Assembly (NCBI GenBank): GCA_947470515.1
Contig: CANITF010000002.1
Location: forward strand, 110,791-174,790
DNA: 64,000 nucleotides
Reading direction: 5' to 3'
From: Flavobacteriales bacterium
GTDB lineage: Bacteria; Bacteroidota; Bacteroidia; Flavobacteriales_D; Crocinitomicaceae
How positions within the stretch are numbered: the stretch's first letter is position 1; each line of letters opens with the position of its first letter. The notes beneath the pieces were generated by a model. The model did not search any database, was not told the origin of the DNA, and saw only the letters and a list, made by a program, of their open reading frames with translations. The position numbers and the translations under genes were made by a program. This document shows positions 55,284-63,791 of this stretch, piece by piece.

Positions 55284-56990
55284 ATGAAAAATAATGCTTT
55301 AATTGAAGAATTAATAATCTTAGTTCAAAACGAAGATGCTTTGGCTGTTAGCCGTGAAATAAATGAGTTAAAAACGCGGTTTGATGATTTTATTTTAGAA
55401 GAAGAACGAAAAGATCAAGTTGCTTTTTTAGAAGCTCAAGAAAAAGAGGAAGTTCACGAAATAACCGACTTCAAACCGTTGAAAGAAGAGTTCTATGGTG
55501 TTTACAACGAATACAAAGATCGAAGAAAAGCAGTAATTGAAGCTAAAAATGCCGTTGAAACAGAAAATTTAAAACTTAAAAAGACGTTAATTTCTCGTTT
55601 GAAAGAAGTCATCGAGAAGGAAGAAAATATAGGTCTTGCTTACAACGCTTACAAAGAAATTCATGAAGCATGGAAAAATGTAGGTGATATCGTTCGTGAA
55701 AAAAGAGATGAAATTCAACATGAATACTCGCGTTTATTAGAAGATTTCTTCTACAATATGAAGATTTATAGAGAATTAAAAGACCATGATTTAAAACGCA
55801 ATTCTCAATTAAAACTTGAAGTTATTGCACAATTAAATGCCATAAAAAACAACGAATCTATTCGTGAAATAGAAGGAGCTTTGAAAACCCTGCAAAATGA
55901 ATGGGAAGGAATTGGACCTGTTGCAAACGATGATTGGGAAGATCTAAAGGCTAAGTATTGGGAAAACGTACGCGTTATTTATGATCGCATAAATACCTTC
56001 TATGATGAACGTCGTGTTTCATTGAACGAAAATTTAAAGAGGAAAAAAGAATTATTAGCTGAAGCAGGAGCTTTACTCGCTGATTACGCAACATACGAAA
56101 CCACAAAAATGTGGGAAGAAGCAACGGTCAAATTATTGGCACTTCAAGAAACATGGAAAACAGTTGGATTTGGACCAAGAAAAGAAAACGAAGAAATTTG
56201 GCAAAAATTTAGAGCGCTTTGCGATGAGTTTTTCTCTAATAAAAAAGCCTTTTTTGGTACAATACAAGATAAATTTGTCAAAATAGCGGAAGAAAAACAA
56301 AAAGTAATCGATCAAGCTAAAGCGTTGAAGGATTCTACTGATTGGAAAGAAACGGCAGACAAATTGGTTCAATTACAAAAAGCTTGGAAAAATACTGGCC
56401 ACGCAGGACAAAAGTTAGAACAAAAATTGTGGACAGAATTCCGTGGTGCATGTGATGCGTTTTTCAATGCTCGAACAAAACATTTTGAGGTACAAGATAA
56501 ATTGTTAGAAACAAATTTATTGGCAAAGCAAACGATTATTCAGAACATTGAATCCTATAAACCATCAGCTGACAAAAAACAAACATTAACTGATTTAAGA
56601 GAATTCACAAATGCTTTCAATGAGGCGGGCAAGGTTCCAATGAAGCAAAAAGATGCAATATATAATGCCTATAAAACGGCCATCGACAAACTTTATACTG
56701 ATTTGAAACTAGAAGGCGCAGAGAAAGAAAAAGTTATGTTCGAAGCGAGAATGAATACACTTTCGTCAAGTCCAGATGCTGGAAGATTATTTTCTAAAGA
56801 GAAGGCTGATATGCGTCTGCAAATTGACAAATTAAAGGCGGAGGTTTTACAATTTGAAAATAACTTAGGCTTTTTCTCAAAATCAAAAGGTGCAGACACG
56901 TTAAAAGCAGAAGTTGAAGGCAAAATCACTGCATCGAAAAACAAAATTGAAGCTTTAATTCGCAAAATGAAGATGATCCCTAATGAATAA
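55284..56990 (+). CDS. DUF349 domain protein
   Basis: 568 residues, mostly helical. It carries several DUF349 repeats of about 70-80 residues, each with a 'W...G...R/K..(E/D)..LW..F' pattern: NEWEGIGPVANDDWEDLKAKYW, ETWKTVGFGPRKENEEIWQKF, KAWKNTGHAGQKLEQKLWTEF. The protein is rich in Lys and Glu and predicted coiled-coil throughout. It is cytosolic and widespread in Bacteroidota; function unknown. The stop overlaps the next gene's start by 8 bp. Confidence 0.88.
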   Translation: MKNNALIEELIILVQNEDALAVSREINELKTRFDDFILEEERKDQVAFLEAQEKEEVHEITDFKPLKEEFYGVYNEYKDRRKAVIEAKNAVETENLKLKKTLISRLKEVIEKEENIGLAYNAYKEIHEAWKNVGDIVREKRDEIQHEYSRLLEDFFYNMKIYRELKDHDLKRNSQLKLEVIAQLNAIKNNESIREIEGALKTLQNEWEGIGPVANDDWEDLKAKYWENVRVIYDRINTFYDERRVSLNENLKRKKELLAEAGALLADYATYETTKMWEEATVKLLALQETWKTVGFGPRKENEEIWQKFRALCDEFFSNKKAFFGTIQDKFVKIAEEKQKVIDQAKALKDSTDWKETADKLVQLQKAWKNTGHAGQKLEQKLWTEFRGACDAFFNARTKHFEVQDKLLETNLLAKQTIIQNIESYKPSADKKQTLTDLREFTNAFNEAGKVPMKQKDAIYNAYKTAIDKLYTDLKLEGAEKEKVMFEARMNTLSSSPDAGRLFSKEKADMRLQIDKLKAEVLQFENNLGFFSKSKGADTLKAEVEGKITASKNKIEALIRKMKMIPNE

Positions 56991-57651
56991 AGCAATTAAC
57001 GTATTACTTGTATTTTTGTTATTTCCAACAATGTTGTTTACAATATTTGTTGGTTTTAATTTACCTATTGAATCTTTAAGAACTTCTGGACAACAAGTGC
57101 CATTTCGTTTTCAAATTTTTTTAGGGATTGGTTTATTACTTCTTATAATTAACTTAAGAAGAAGTATTACTCGTTGGATGGGGCTTAGACTTGTCAACCA
57201 AGTTTCAAAATTCAAATGGAACCAACCGATGAGTATGGATCGTATTTACCGTGTTCAAGTATACACCATGCTCGAGGCCGTTGTCATGTTGTTTGTTGGA
57301 AGCGTCCTATATGCCGTTTGTAATGAAGCACTATTACCGGCAATTGCATTTTGGTTCTGCTTCGTAGATAATTTGATTTTCTTGTTCTTCGGTTCTCGCA
57401 AAAAACGCTTCAGAATGGGAATTACATCTAAAGCAGTTGTTGCAGCAGATAGTGATGTTTCTGTTCTCTATTTCTCCGGATTACGTAAAGTTTCCATTCA
57501 CCAACAAAGTATTTACTTTGATTATATAAAAGGACTGCAACTTTCCTTTCCAATTGATTGCATGGAAAAAGACCAACATGACGTGTTTTTTAATGTATTA
57601 GAAGAACAAGTTGATACAGAAAAAGTCTTTATCACCAAACTTAGAAATTAA
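56983..57651 (+). CDS. Membrane protein of unknown function
   Basis: 222 residues with four hydrophobic helices in the first 135 residues (NVLLVFLLFPTMLFTIFVGF, FQIFLGIGLLLLIINL, VYTMLEAVVMLFVGSVLYAV, LLPAIAFWFCFVDNLIFLFF), then a soluble C-terminal part of about 85 residues with no known motif. The ATG overlaps the DUF349 gene by 8 bp, so the two are coupled. No family recognised. Confidence 0.65.
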   Translation: MNKAINVLLVFLLFPTMLFTIFVGFNLPIESLRTSGQQVPFRFQIFLGIGLLLLIINLRRSITRWMGLRLVNQVSKFKWNQPMSMDRIYRVQVYTMLEAVVMLFVGSVLYAVCNEALLPAIAFWFCFVDNLIFLFFGSRKKRFRMGITSKAVVAADSDVSVLYFSGLRKVSIHQQSIYFDYIKGLQLSFPIDCMEKDQHDVFFNVLEEQVDTEKVFITKLRN

Positions 57652-57691
57652 GTTACGTCATTCAAATAATAATAATTTCGCCACAAAATAC

Positions 57692-57726
57692 CTCCTATTT
57701 TTGGAAAATAATTCCGAATCTGGGAA
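57692..57726 (+). promoter_or_regulatory. Tandem TTCC-N7-GGAA sites, copy C
   Basis: CTCCTATTTTTGGAA (57692-57706) and TTCCGAATCTGGGAA (57712-57726) are spaced 20 bp apart, just before the small membrane gene at 57731 that opens the second signalling block. Confidence 0.6.
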
Positions 57727-57730
57727 AGTA

Positions 57731-57913
57731 ATGGCATTTATAAAAAACTTCAGTGATGCTTTCCTAGAACTAAGTGTTTTTTTACCAATGTTTTATAAAA
57801 ATTTCGTTATCGTTTTATATATTTGGTATGTATATTGGACTTTTAAACATACTTTAAATGGGAATAAAGCGAAACAGTTTTGTATATTCTTTTTTGGGGG
57901 ACCTAAATCATAA
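57731..57913 (+). CDS. Small membrane protein (60 residues) before the REC-PAS-kinase
   Basis: ATG at 57731, stop 3 bp before the start of the kinase gene at 57917. One hydrophobic helix (MFYKNFVIVLYIWYVYWTF at about 20-38) and a short tail with KQFCIFFFGGPKS. A longer frame starts at 57611 inside the previous gene but the inner ATG lies directly behind the paired motif, which supports this start. No family recognised. The tight coupling to a histidine kinase suggests a signalling accessory or membrane tether. Confidence 0.6.
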   Translation: MAFIKNFSDAFLELSVFLPMFYKNFVIVLYIWYVYWTFKHTLNGNKAKQFCIFFFGGPKS

Positions 57914-57916
57914 TTC

Positions 57917-59266
57917 ATGAAACCACGTATTCTTATTGTTGAGGATGACTCAAATTTCAAAGACCTTATATATTTTCAATTAGAAAAAAATGGTTTTCCA
58001 ATTGAATTGCTAATGGATACACAATCCGTTGCAGATTTTAACGAAATTCATTCCGTTTTTGATCCTGAAGTGATTCTTTTAGACTTAAATATTGTTGATT
58101 CTCTTGGACTTTCTACGTTAAAAATAGCAAATGAAAATTTTCCTGATTCAACCATTATTGTGCTTTCGGGAACAGATAGCGACAAAATAGCCATCGACAG
58201 TTTAAAAGGAGGAGCTCAAGATTTTGTTTTAAAAACAGATATCAGCAGCAAAGTCCTAATCAAAACAATTGAATTTAGCCGTGAAAGAAAACACCTTAAT
58301 GATGAACTAGAAAAAGCAAATAATAATTATAGACAGGGCTTTGCAAATTCACCATTACCCATGTTTATTTTAGAGGGGCCAAATTTAATTATCACAAAAT
58401 GCAATTTTGCTGCTGAAAAATTATATGGTTTTGATGATGAATCTTCTTTAAATAGAGCTTTTCATGAACTAAACAAGCACAATGAAGAAATTATAATTGA
58501 CATAAATCTCACAAGTTTCGAAAAAACATTAGTTCAAAAAACAAAATCAGGAAAAGAGATAAATATTGTACTTTACGGTAATAAGCTTTCCCAAAATTCA
58601 GAATTGTATGTTTGCTTAGTTGTCGATAAAACAGATGAGATTTTATTTGAATTGAAAAAAAACAAAATAATATCTGAAGCGCAAGAAAATGAAAAGAAGA
58701 AAATTTCAAGAGAATTACACGATGGTATATCACAAAACATGGTCATTTTAAACCTTTGGTTTTCAATGTTTAAATTTGCCCCTGAAGATGATGTGTTAAA
58801 AAAGCAATTCTCAGAAATGATTAATTTATTAATAAAAGAATTAAGATCCATTACGTATTCTTTACAACCGCCATCTATTGAAAAAGGATTGTTGAGCGCA
58901 ATAGAAAATATGCATGCGAGAGCTAATTTGCTCGATGGAGTAAATGTAGTTTTAGAAATTCAAAAAGACATCTCTGAAACTGATTTTCAAAATACCGATA
59001 TTGCTAATATTTACCGCATCGTTCAAGAATTTGTTGCAAACTCCATTAAACATGCCCAATCAAATGAAATAAACGTTACTATTTTCACAAATGAAAAGGG
59101 AATTAATATTGTTGCAAAAGATGATGGAATTGGTTTCGACGATCAAAATGTCATAAAAGGTTTAGGAATTCAAAATATTGAAACACGAATTGCATTGAGT
59201 AAATTAACTGGTTCAATTACGAGTGAAATAGGAAAAGGAACTCGTTTAAACTTGTTAATTGAATGA
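57917..59266 (+). CDS. REC-PAS-histidine kinase (HisKA_3 type)
   Basis: 449 residues. Domain order is unusual: N-terminal receiver (1-125; acidic Glu9-Asp10-Asp11, Asp56 in VILLDLNIVDS, Lys106), a PAS domain (about 140-250, YRQGFANSPLPMFILEG) and a C-terminal HisKA_3 kinase with His268 (ISRELHDGISQNMVIL) and ATPase motifs EFVANSIKHAQS, AKDDGIGFD and GLGIQNIETRI. There is no membrane segment or DNA-binding domain, so it receives phosphate at one end and emits it at the other. It is coupled to the small membrane gene upstream, and the large PAS/GAF kinase gene follows 57 bp later. Confidence 0.93.
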   Translation: MKPRILIVEDDSNFKDLIYFQLEKNGFPIELLMDTQSVADFNEIHSVFDPEVILLDLNIVDSLGLSTLKIANENFPDSTIIVLSGTDSDKIAIDSLKGGAQDFVLKTDISSKVLIKTIEFSRERKHLNDELEKANNNYRQGFANSPLPMFILEGPNLIITKCNFAAEKLYGFDDESSLNRAFHELNKHNEEIIIDINLTSFEKTLVQKTKSGKEINIVLYGNKLSQNSELYVCLVVDKTDEILFELKKNKIISEAQENEKKKISRELHDGISQNMVILNLWFSMFKFAPEDDVLKKQFSEMINLLIKELRSITYSLQPPSIEKGLLSAIENMHARANLLDGVNVVLEIQKDISETDFQNTDIANIYRIVQEFVANSIKHAQSNEINVTIFTNEKGINIVAKDDGIGFDDQNVIKGLGIQNIETRIALSKLTGSITSEIGKGTRLNLLIE

Positions 59267-59323
59267 CTTGATTTATGAAAATAAACGTTTTTATATTCAC
59301 TTTTTTATAATGGAATTTACTAA

Positions 59324-62300
59324 ATGATTGATCAAAAAAATAATACGTTAGTTTTACTCATTGATCTTTGTAATTCTGTATATCCAGATAATATTATCAC
59401 GAACTTAAAAGGAGAAATTCTTTTTTTGGGGAAAAGCTTTTTAACGTCTTCACAAAGTAAAAAATCAACTCATTTTTCCGACTTTTTCTTTAGCGATGAA
59501 ACGCAAAATTCAACTGATTTTCAAGAACTAATTAAAAATAATACCGTAACTATATCAACAAAAAACGAACAAAAAAAACGACACTTTTCTTCAACTATTA
59601 AAACGTATACCCAAGATGGTTTGATTTATTTTCACAATACTGTAAAAACGAATGATACAAGCAATCAAGTAGAATTTTATAAATCCATTTTAGATAATAT
59701 TCCGGCAGACATTGCCGTTTTCGATTCAGAACATCGCTATTTATATATAAATCCTCATGGCGTAAAAAATAAAGAAATTCGTCAGTTTTTAATTGGAAAA
59801 ACCGATTACGATTATTGCGAATTGAAAAATATTGATTCTGCGCTTGCTGACAATAGAAGAGCCTTGTTTAATAAAGTGCTTTCGAATAAAAAACCACTCG
59901 AATGGGAAGATAAGTTAAAGCAACCAGATGGAACAAGTAAGACTGTTTACAGACGTTTCTTTCCAATTTATAATAATACAAATGATTTTCAATTTGTAAT
60001 AGGTTATGGTTTCGAAACGGCACTTTTAGAGCGTGTTGAAGAGTTGATTAATTCAACAGAACGAAAGTATTTAAAACTATTCAACTCTGTTCAAATTGGT
60101 GCTTTTGTAGTTGATATGGACGCAAATTTACTTGAAGCTAATAAAGCCTTTGCTGAAATATTTGGGTTTAACAATGCAGAAGAACTGATTCACCTTTATT
60201 CGAAAGATTTATTCAATTCCATTGATCAAAAAAATAAATTTTTACACTACACAAAAGAAAAAGGTACTATCCAAAATGAGCTCGTAAAAACAAAAGATAT
60301 ATTTGACAAAACCATTTATATTCAAGTAAATGCTAAATATGAATTAGTCAATGGTATTGAAATTATTTCAGGTTCTATAATCGATGTTACAGAATTGAAA
60401 CAATCTGAGAAAAATTTGCGGATCACAAATGAAAAATTAAAACTGTCGGAACTTTTCTTAAATAATAGCACCGATGCATTGCAAGTTTTTGATGATCAAG
60501 GTAAGTTTGTCTTAATTAATGAGGCAGGAGCAAAAATATTAGGCATAAAGAAAGAAGATGTTATAAACTATACAATTTATGATATTGAATCTTTATTTAC
60601 ATCCACTAAAATGTGGGATGATCATGTAGCTAATATCAAAAAACAAGGTGTTGTTTTTGCGGAGGGTGTAAATAAAAATCTCGTAACCGGCGAATATACG
60701 CCAATCGATATACGAATTTCATTTGTAGAAAATAAAGATAAGATTTTTATTATAGCATCAGCCCGTGACATTTCAGAAAAGAAAAAAACAGAATTGTTGC
60801 TTTTAGAAAAGCAGAAAAACATCGGTTCATTAAAAGAAATCATTGACTTAAGTTCAATTGTAACGTTTACAGATGAATTTGGAATCATTACTCAAGCCAA
60901 CCAAAACTTTTATGATATATCGCGTTATACGGAAGAAGAAGTTATAGGAAATACCCATCAGTTGATAAATTCTGGTTATCATTCTGCAGATTTTTGGAAA
61001 AACTTTTGGATGCAAATAAAAGACCAGCAAATTTGGAGAGGCGAAATAAAAAACAAAAATAAGGATGGCGAATTTTATTGGGTTGACACGATTATTTATC
61101 CTTTAGTAGACAATCAGAATGAAATTAAAAATTATGTTTCAATCAGACACGATATTACAGAAGCAAAAGAAGCTGAAATTAATATTGTAAAACAGATTGA
61201 ATTACAAAATTTATTATTGAAGATTTCTACCTCTTTTATCAATTTACCGCTAAAAGAATTGGAAATTGGAATAGAAACTGCTTTGCGTAAAATTGGTGAA
61301 TATGCAGGCACAGATCGAGCATATATTTTTGCCTATCATCATGATTTAAAGATAGCAACCAATACCTTTGAATGGTGTGCAAAAAGCATAGAACCTCAAA
61401 TTTCAAAATTAAAAGATGTTCCTTTTGACCAAATGACTTTTTGGATTGATAAACATTTCAAAGGAGAAAAAATTAACATACCAAATGTTTCCTTATTAGA
61501 AGATGGAATTGTAAAATCATTATTGGAAGAACAACAAATCAAGAGTATTATAACTATACCGTTGATGCAGGAAGATAAATGTATTGGTTTCGTTGGATTT
61601 GATTCGGTAGTGCAAACCCATTTCTTTAAAGAAGAAGAAAAAATTATTTTAGAACTATTTTCTGAATTGATTGTCAACGTAAACATGCGAATCGAAAAAA
61701 ATGAAGAACTCACGCATACGTATGAAGAAATAATCGAATTAAATAAATCACTTGAAGAAAGAATCTCATCTGAAACTAAAAAAAATACTGAGCTTTCGAA
61801 TAATTTAATGAAACAAGAAAATCTTTCCACTATTGGGGAAATTGCTGCAGGTATTGCACATGATCTAAACACACCATTAGGAGCTGTAATCGTCGGTACA
61901 GAAAGTCTTGAATTTTTAATTAGTGAATTGTTAAAAGATGTAATTTGGCAATGTTCGAAAGAACAAATCCTTTTTGCCTGTAATCATGCAACTGAAAATG
62001 AGAAAAGAGCTCAACTACATGGACTTCAAGGGCATAAAGCAGGCTTGGGAATTCGAGAAATGTTATACAAGAAATACCCGAACAATAATACTGATCATAA
62101 AATCATTGCTAATCAATTGATGAAGTCTGGAATTTTAGAAAATGACGTTGAAAAAATTGATATTGTAATGCAATCAGGGCAACCAAAAGAATTTGTAAAC
62201 CTTATTTATCATCTGAATACCATTAGAAATTTTCTAGATACCATTAAAATTTCTGGAAACAAGGCTTCTGATGTTGTGAAAAATTTAAGAAATTTCATGA

Positions 62301-62755
62301 AATATGATAATGCATTAGAGAAAGAAATAATCAATCTTAATGACAATATCTCAACCGTTTTGAGTGTCTTCAATTTCCAAATTAAGCACAACTTGGAATT
62401 AATAATTAATATTGATACTAAATTAACCATTCTTGGTTATGATATCAAACTATACCAACTCTGGTCAAATTTGATAAAAAATGCAATTGACGCTTGTCCA
62501 AAAGGTGGAAAATTATCCATATACAGCGTCGAAACACTAACACACATACAAATCAATGTAGAAAATTCAGGAGAAACAATTCCAAAAGAAATCATGGATA
62601 AAATGTTTGCGAAATTTTTTACAACCAAAGGGAAAGCGCATGGCACAGGGCTCGGTTTAACAATTGTTAAAAATGTAGTTGATGAACATGCTGCAACAAT
62701 AAACGTTTCATCAAAGGATAATCTGACCCGGTTTACGATTGATTTTCCAAAATAA
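59324..62755 (+). CDS. Multi-PAS/GAF sensor histidine kinase
   Basis: 1143 residues. N-terminal PAS-like segment (1-100), then PAS domains at about 125-240, 245-365, 370-490 and 505-625 (for example LYINPHGVKNKEI, AFAEIFGFNNAEELI, INEAGAKILGIKKEDVI, ANQNFYDISRYTEEEV with VSIRHDITEAKEAE). A GAF domain lies at about 640-795 (IGEYAGTDRAYIFAYHHD, SIITIPLMQEDKCIGFVGFD), then a coiled segment and the kinase: His846 in GIAHDLNTPLGAVIVG, N box LIKNAIDACPKGG near residue 1050, and GKAHGTGLGLTIVKNVV. The distance from His to N box is about 95 residues longer than usual. Cytosolic; it probably signals to the single-domain receivers that follow. Confidence 0.92.
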   Translation: MIDQKNNTLVLLIDLCNSVYPDNIITNLKGEILFLGKSFLTSSQSKKSTHFSDFFFSDETQNSTDFQELIKNNTVTISTKNEQKKRHFSSTIKTYTQDGLIYFHNTVKTNDTSNQVEFYKSILDNIPADIAVFDSEHRYLYINPHGVKNKEIRQFLIGKTDYDYCELKNIDSALADNRRALFNKVLSNKKPLEWEDKLKQPDGTSKTVYRRFFPIYNNTNDFQFVIGYGFETALLERVEELINSTERKYLKLFNSVQIGAFVVDMDANLLEANKAFAEIFGFNNAEELIHLYSKDLFNSIDQKNKFLHYTKEKGTIQNELVKTKDIFDKTIYIQVNAKYELVNGIEIISGSIIDVTELKQSEKNLRITNEKLKLSELFLNNSTDALQVFDDQGKFVLINEAGAKILGIKKEDVINYTIYDIESLFTSTKMWDDHVANIKKQGVVFAEGVNKNLVTGEYTPIDIRISFVENKDKIFIIASARDISEKKKTELLLLEKQKNIGSLKEIIDLSSIVTFTDEFGIITQANQNFYDISRYTEEEVIGNTHQLINSGYHSADFWKNFWMQIKDQQIWRGEIKNKNKDGEFYWVDTIIYPLVDNQNEIKNYVSIRHDITEAKEAEINIVKQIELQNLLLKISTSFINLPLKELEIGIETALRKIGEYAGTDRAYIFAYHHDLKIATNTFEWCAKSIEPQISKLKDVPFDQMTFWIDKHFKGEKINIPNVSLLEDGIVKSLLEEQQIKSIITIPLMQEDKCIGFVGFDSVVQTHFFKEEEKIILELFSELIVNVNMRIEKNEELTHTYEEIIELNKSLEERISSETKKNTELSNNLMKQENLSTIGEIAAGIAHDLNTPLGAVIVGTESLEFLISELLKDVIWQCSKEQILFACNHATENEKRAQLHGLQGHKAGLGIREMLYKKYPNNNTDHKIIANQLMKSGILENDVEKIDIVMQSGQPKEFVNLIYHLNTIRNFLDTIKISGNKASDVVKNLRNFMKYDNALEKEIINLNDNISTVLSVFNFQIKHNLELIINIDTKLTILGYDIKLYQLWSNLIKNAIDACPKGGKLSIYSVETLTHIQINVENSGETIPKEIMDKMFAKFFTTKGKAHGTGLGLTIVKNVVDEHAATINVSSKDNLTRFTIDFPK

Positions 62756-62792
62756 ACAAAACAACTTTAGGTTGGCTTTAGAATTAAGAAAT

Positions 62793-62918
62793 GATTTGAA
62801 TGATTTGAATGATTTGAATGATTTGAATGATTTGAATGATTTGAATTATTTGAATTATTTGAATTATTTGAATTATTTGAATTATTTGAATTATTTGAAT
62901 TATTTGAATTATTTGAAT
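62793..62918 (+). repeat. 9-bp tandem repeat, 14 units
   Basis: GATTTGAAT repeated six times (62793-62846) followed directly by TATTTGAAT eight times (62847-62918), with no mismatch and no spacer, between the kinase stop (62755) and the receiver ATG (62966). The last unit supplies the TTTG of the receiver gene promoter. Confidence 0.97.
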
Positions 62919-62943
62919 TATATACTTAAATTATGTAACTTTG
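62912..62943 (+). promoter_or_regulatory. Promoter of the receiver gene, -33 box inside the tandem repeat
   Basis: TTTG (62912-62915, last repeat unit), 20 bp, TAACTTTG (62936-62943), then the ATG 22 nt further on. Both boxes fit the Bacteroidota consensus. Confidence 0.7.
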
Positions 62944-62965
62944 TAGCTGAATTATTAAAAAAATT

Positions 62966-63373
62966 ATGCTAGAAGATTCTTTAAAATATGTAATTATTTG
63001 TATCGACGATGATCCACTTATTTTAAAATTGTTGTCTTTTCAATTAAATAAAGTAATAGAGCATGAAACGACTATTGTGGAGTGTTTTCTAGACCCAATG
63101 GAAGTTATTGAGAATATTGATTCTCTTATTTCTAATGAATTTGAAGTGCTTTTATTGCTTGTAGATTATCAAATGCCAAACATAAATGGTGCTGAACTTA
63201 TTCGGAACATCAAACAAAAATATCCGGAATTAAAATGTATCATGCTTTCTGGTCAAGCGAATAACATTATTGTTAACGAATTGACAAATGATCATTTACT
63301 TGAGAAATTCATATCCAAACCTTGGGAGGAAGAAAATTTAATATCTGAGGTCAACAAAATAATGGGTAAATAA
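62966..63373 (+). CDS. Single-domain response regulator
   Basis: 135 residues, a receiver without output domain. Acidic pocket IDDDP (14-17), phospho-acceptor Asp67 in LLVDYQMPNINGAELI, Ser in MLSGQA and the Lys of FISKPWEEENL. Lengths and motifs fit a phosphate-shuttling or scaffold receiver paired with the PAS/GAF kinase just upstream. The gene ends 25 bp from a convergent receiver gene and has its own promoter, which runs into the tandem repeat. Confidence 0.93.
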   Translation: MLEDSLKYVIICIDDDPLILKLLSFQLNKVIEHETTIVECFLDPMEVIENIDSLISNEFEVLLLLVDYQMPNINGAELIRNIKQKYPELKCIMLSGQANNIIVNELTNDHLLEKFISKPWEEENLISEVNKIMGK

Positions 63374-63398
63374 TTATTTAACTTTCTAAAAAAGCTGT

Positions 63399-63791
63399 TT
63401 ACCTTACTTCTTCACACAAATAGCTCTTACCGCTAAGTATCTCAGAAATTCCTTTTTTAATTTCAGAAATAGAAGAATTTTTAGTCATGAAACCTTTGGC
63501 TCCAAATTTAATGGCATTTTGCACATACGACGGATCCGTGTGAATTGTCAAAATCATCACTTTTAATGAATCATTTTGTTTAATCAACGATTCTGTAAGT
63601 TCAATCCCATTTTTTGATCCTGGCAAATTAATATCCATCAAAATGATATCTGGCAAAATTTCCAAAACCTTCGATTCTACCTCATCGGCATGTCGAATAA
63701 TTTCAATTTCAGTAAAGCCAATTTCTTCCAAAATGGTTTTCCAAATATCGGCTATTAACTCAAAATCTTCGACAATTACTGCTTTTTTCAC
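63399..63791 (-). CDS. Single-domain receiver resembling a truncated NarL-family regulator
   Basis: 130 residues, GTG start at 63791 with no in-frame ATG upstream. Receiver with Glu8-Asp9, Asp53 (IILMDINLPGSKNG), Thr in MILTIHTDPSYV and Lys in GFMTKNSS; the run from AIKFGAKGFMTK to KKGISEILSGKSYL is the NarL/LuxR-type receiver end and linker. It stops just where the helix-turn-helix would begin, and only 25 bp separate it from the convergent neighbour, so no DNA-binding domain is encoded. A perfect palindrome CAAACGTTTG (63819-63828) lies 28 bp upstream of its start. Confidence 0.85.
   Translation of the reverse strand: MKKAVIVEDFELIADIWKTILEEIGFTEIEIIRHADEVESKVLEILPDIILMDINLPGSKNGIELTESLIKQNDSLKVMILTIHTDPSYVQNAIKFGAKGFMTKNSSISEIKKGISEILSGKSYLCEEVR

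Noticed and set aside
57611..57730. Longer start of the small membrane gene
   Set aside because: It would begin inside the preceding membrane protein gene and run through the paired motif.
62793..62918. CRISPR-like direct repeats
   Set aside because: Units are 9 bp and contiguous, with no spacers and no cas genes nearby.
62739..62972. 77-residue reading frame with LND/LNY repeats
   Set aside because: It exists only because the 9-bp tandem repeat keeps one frame open; it starts inside the kinase gene and overlaps the receiver gene start.
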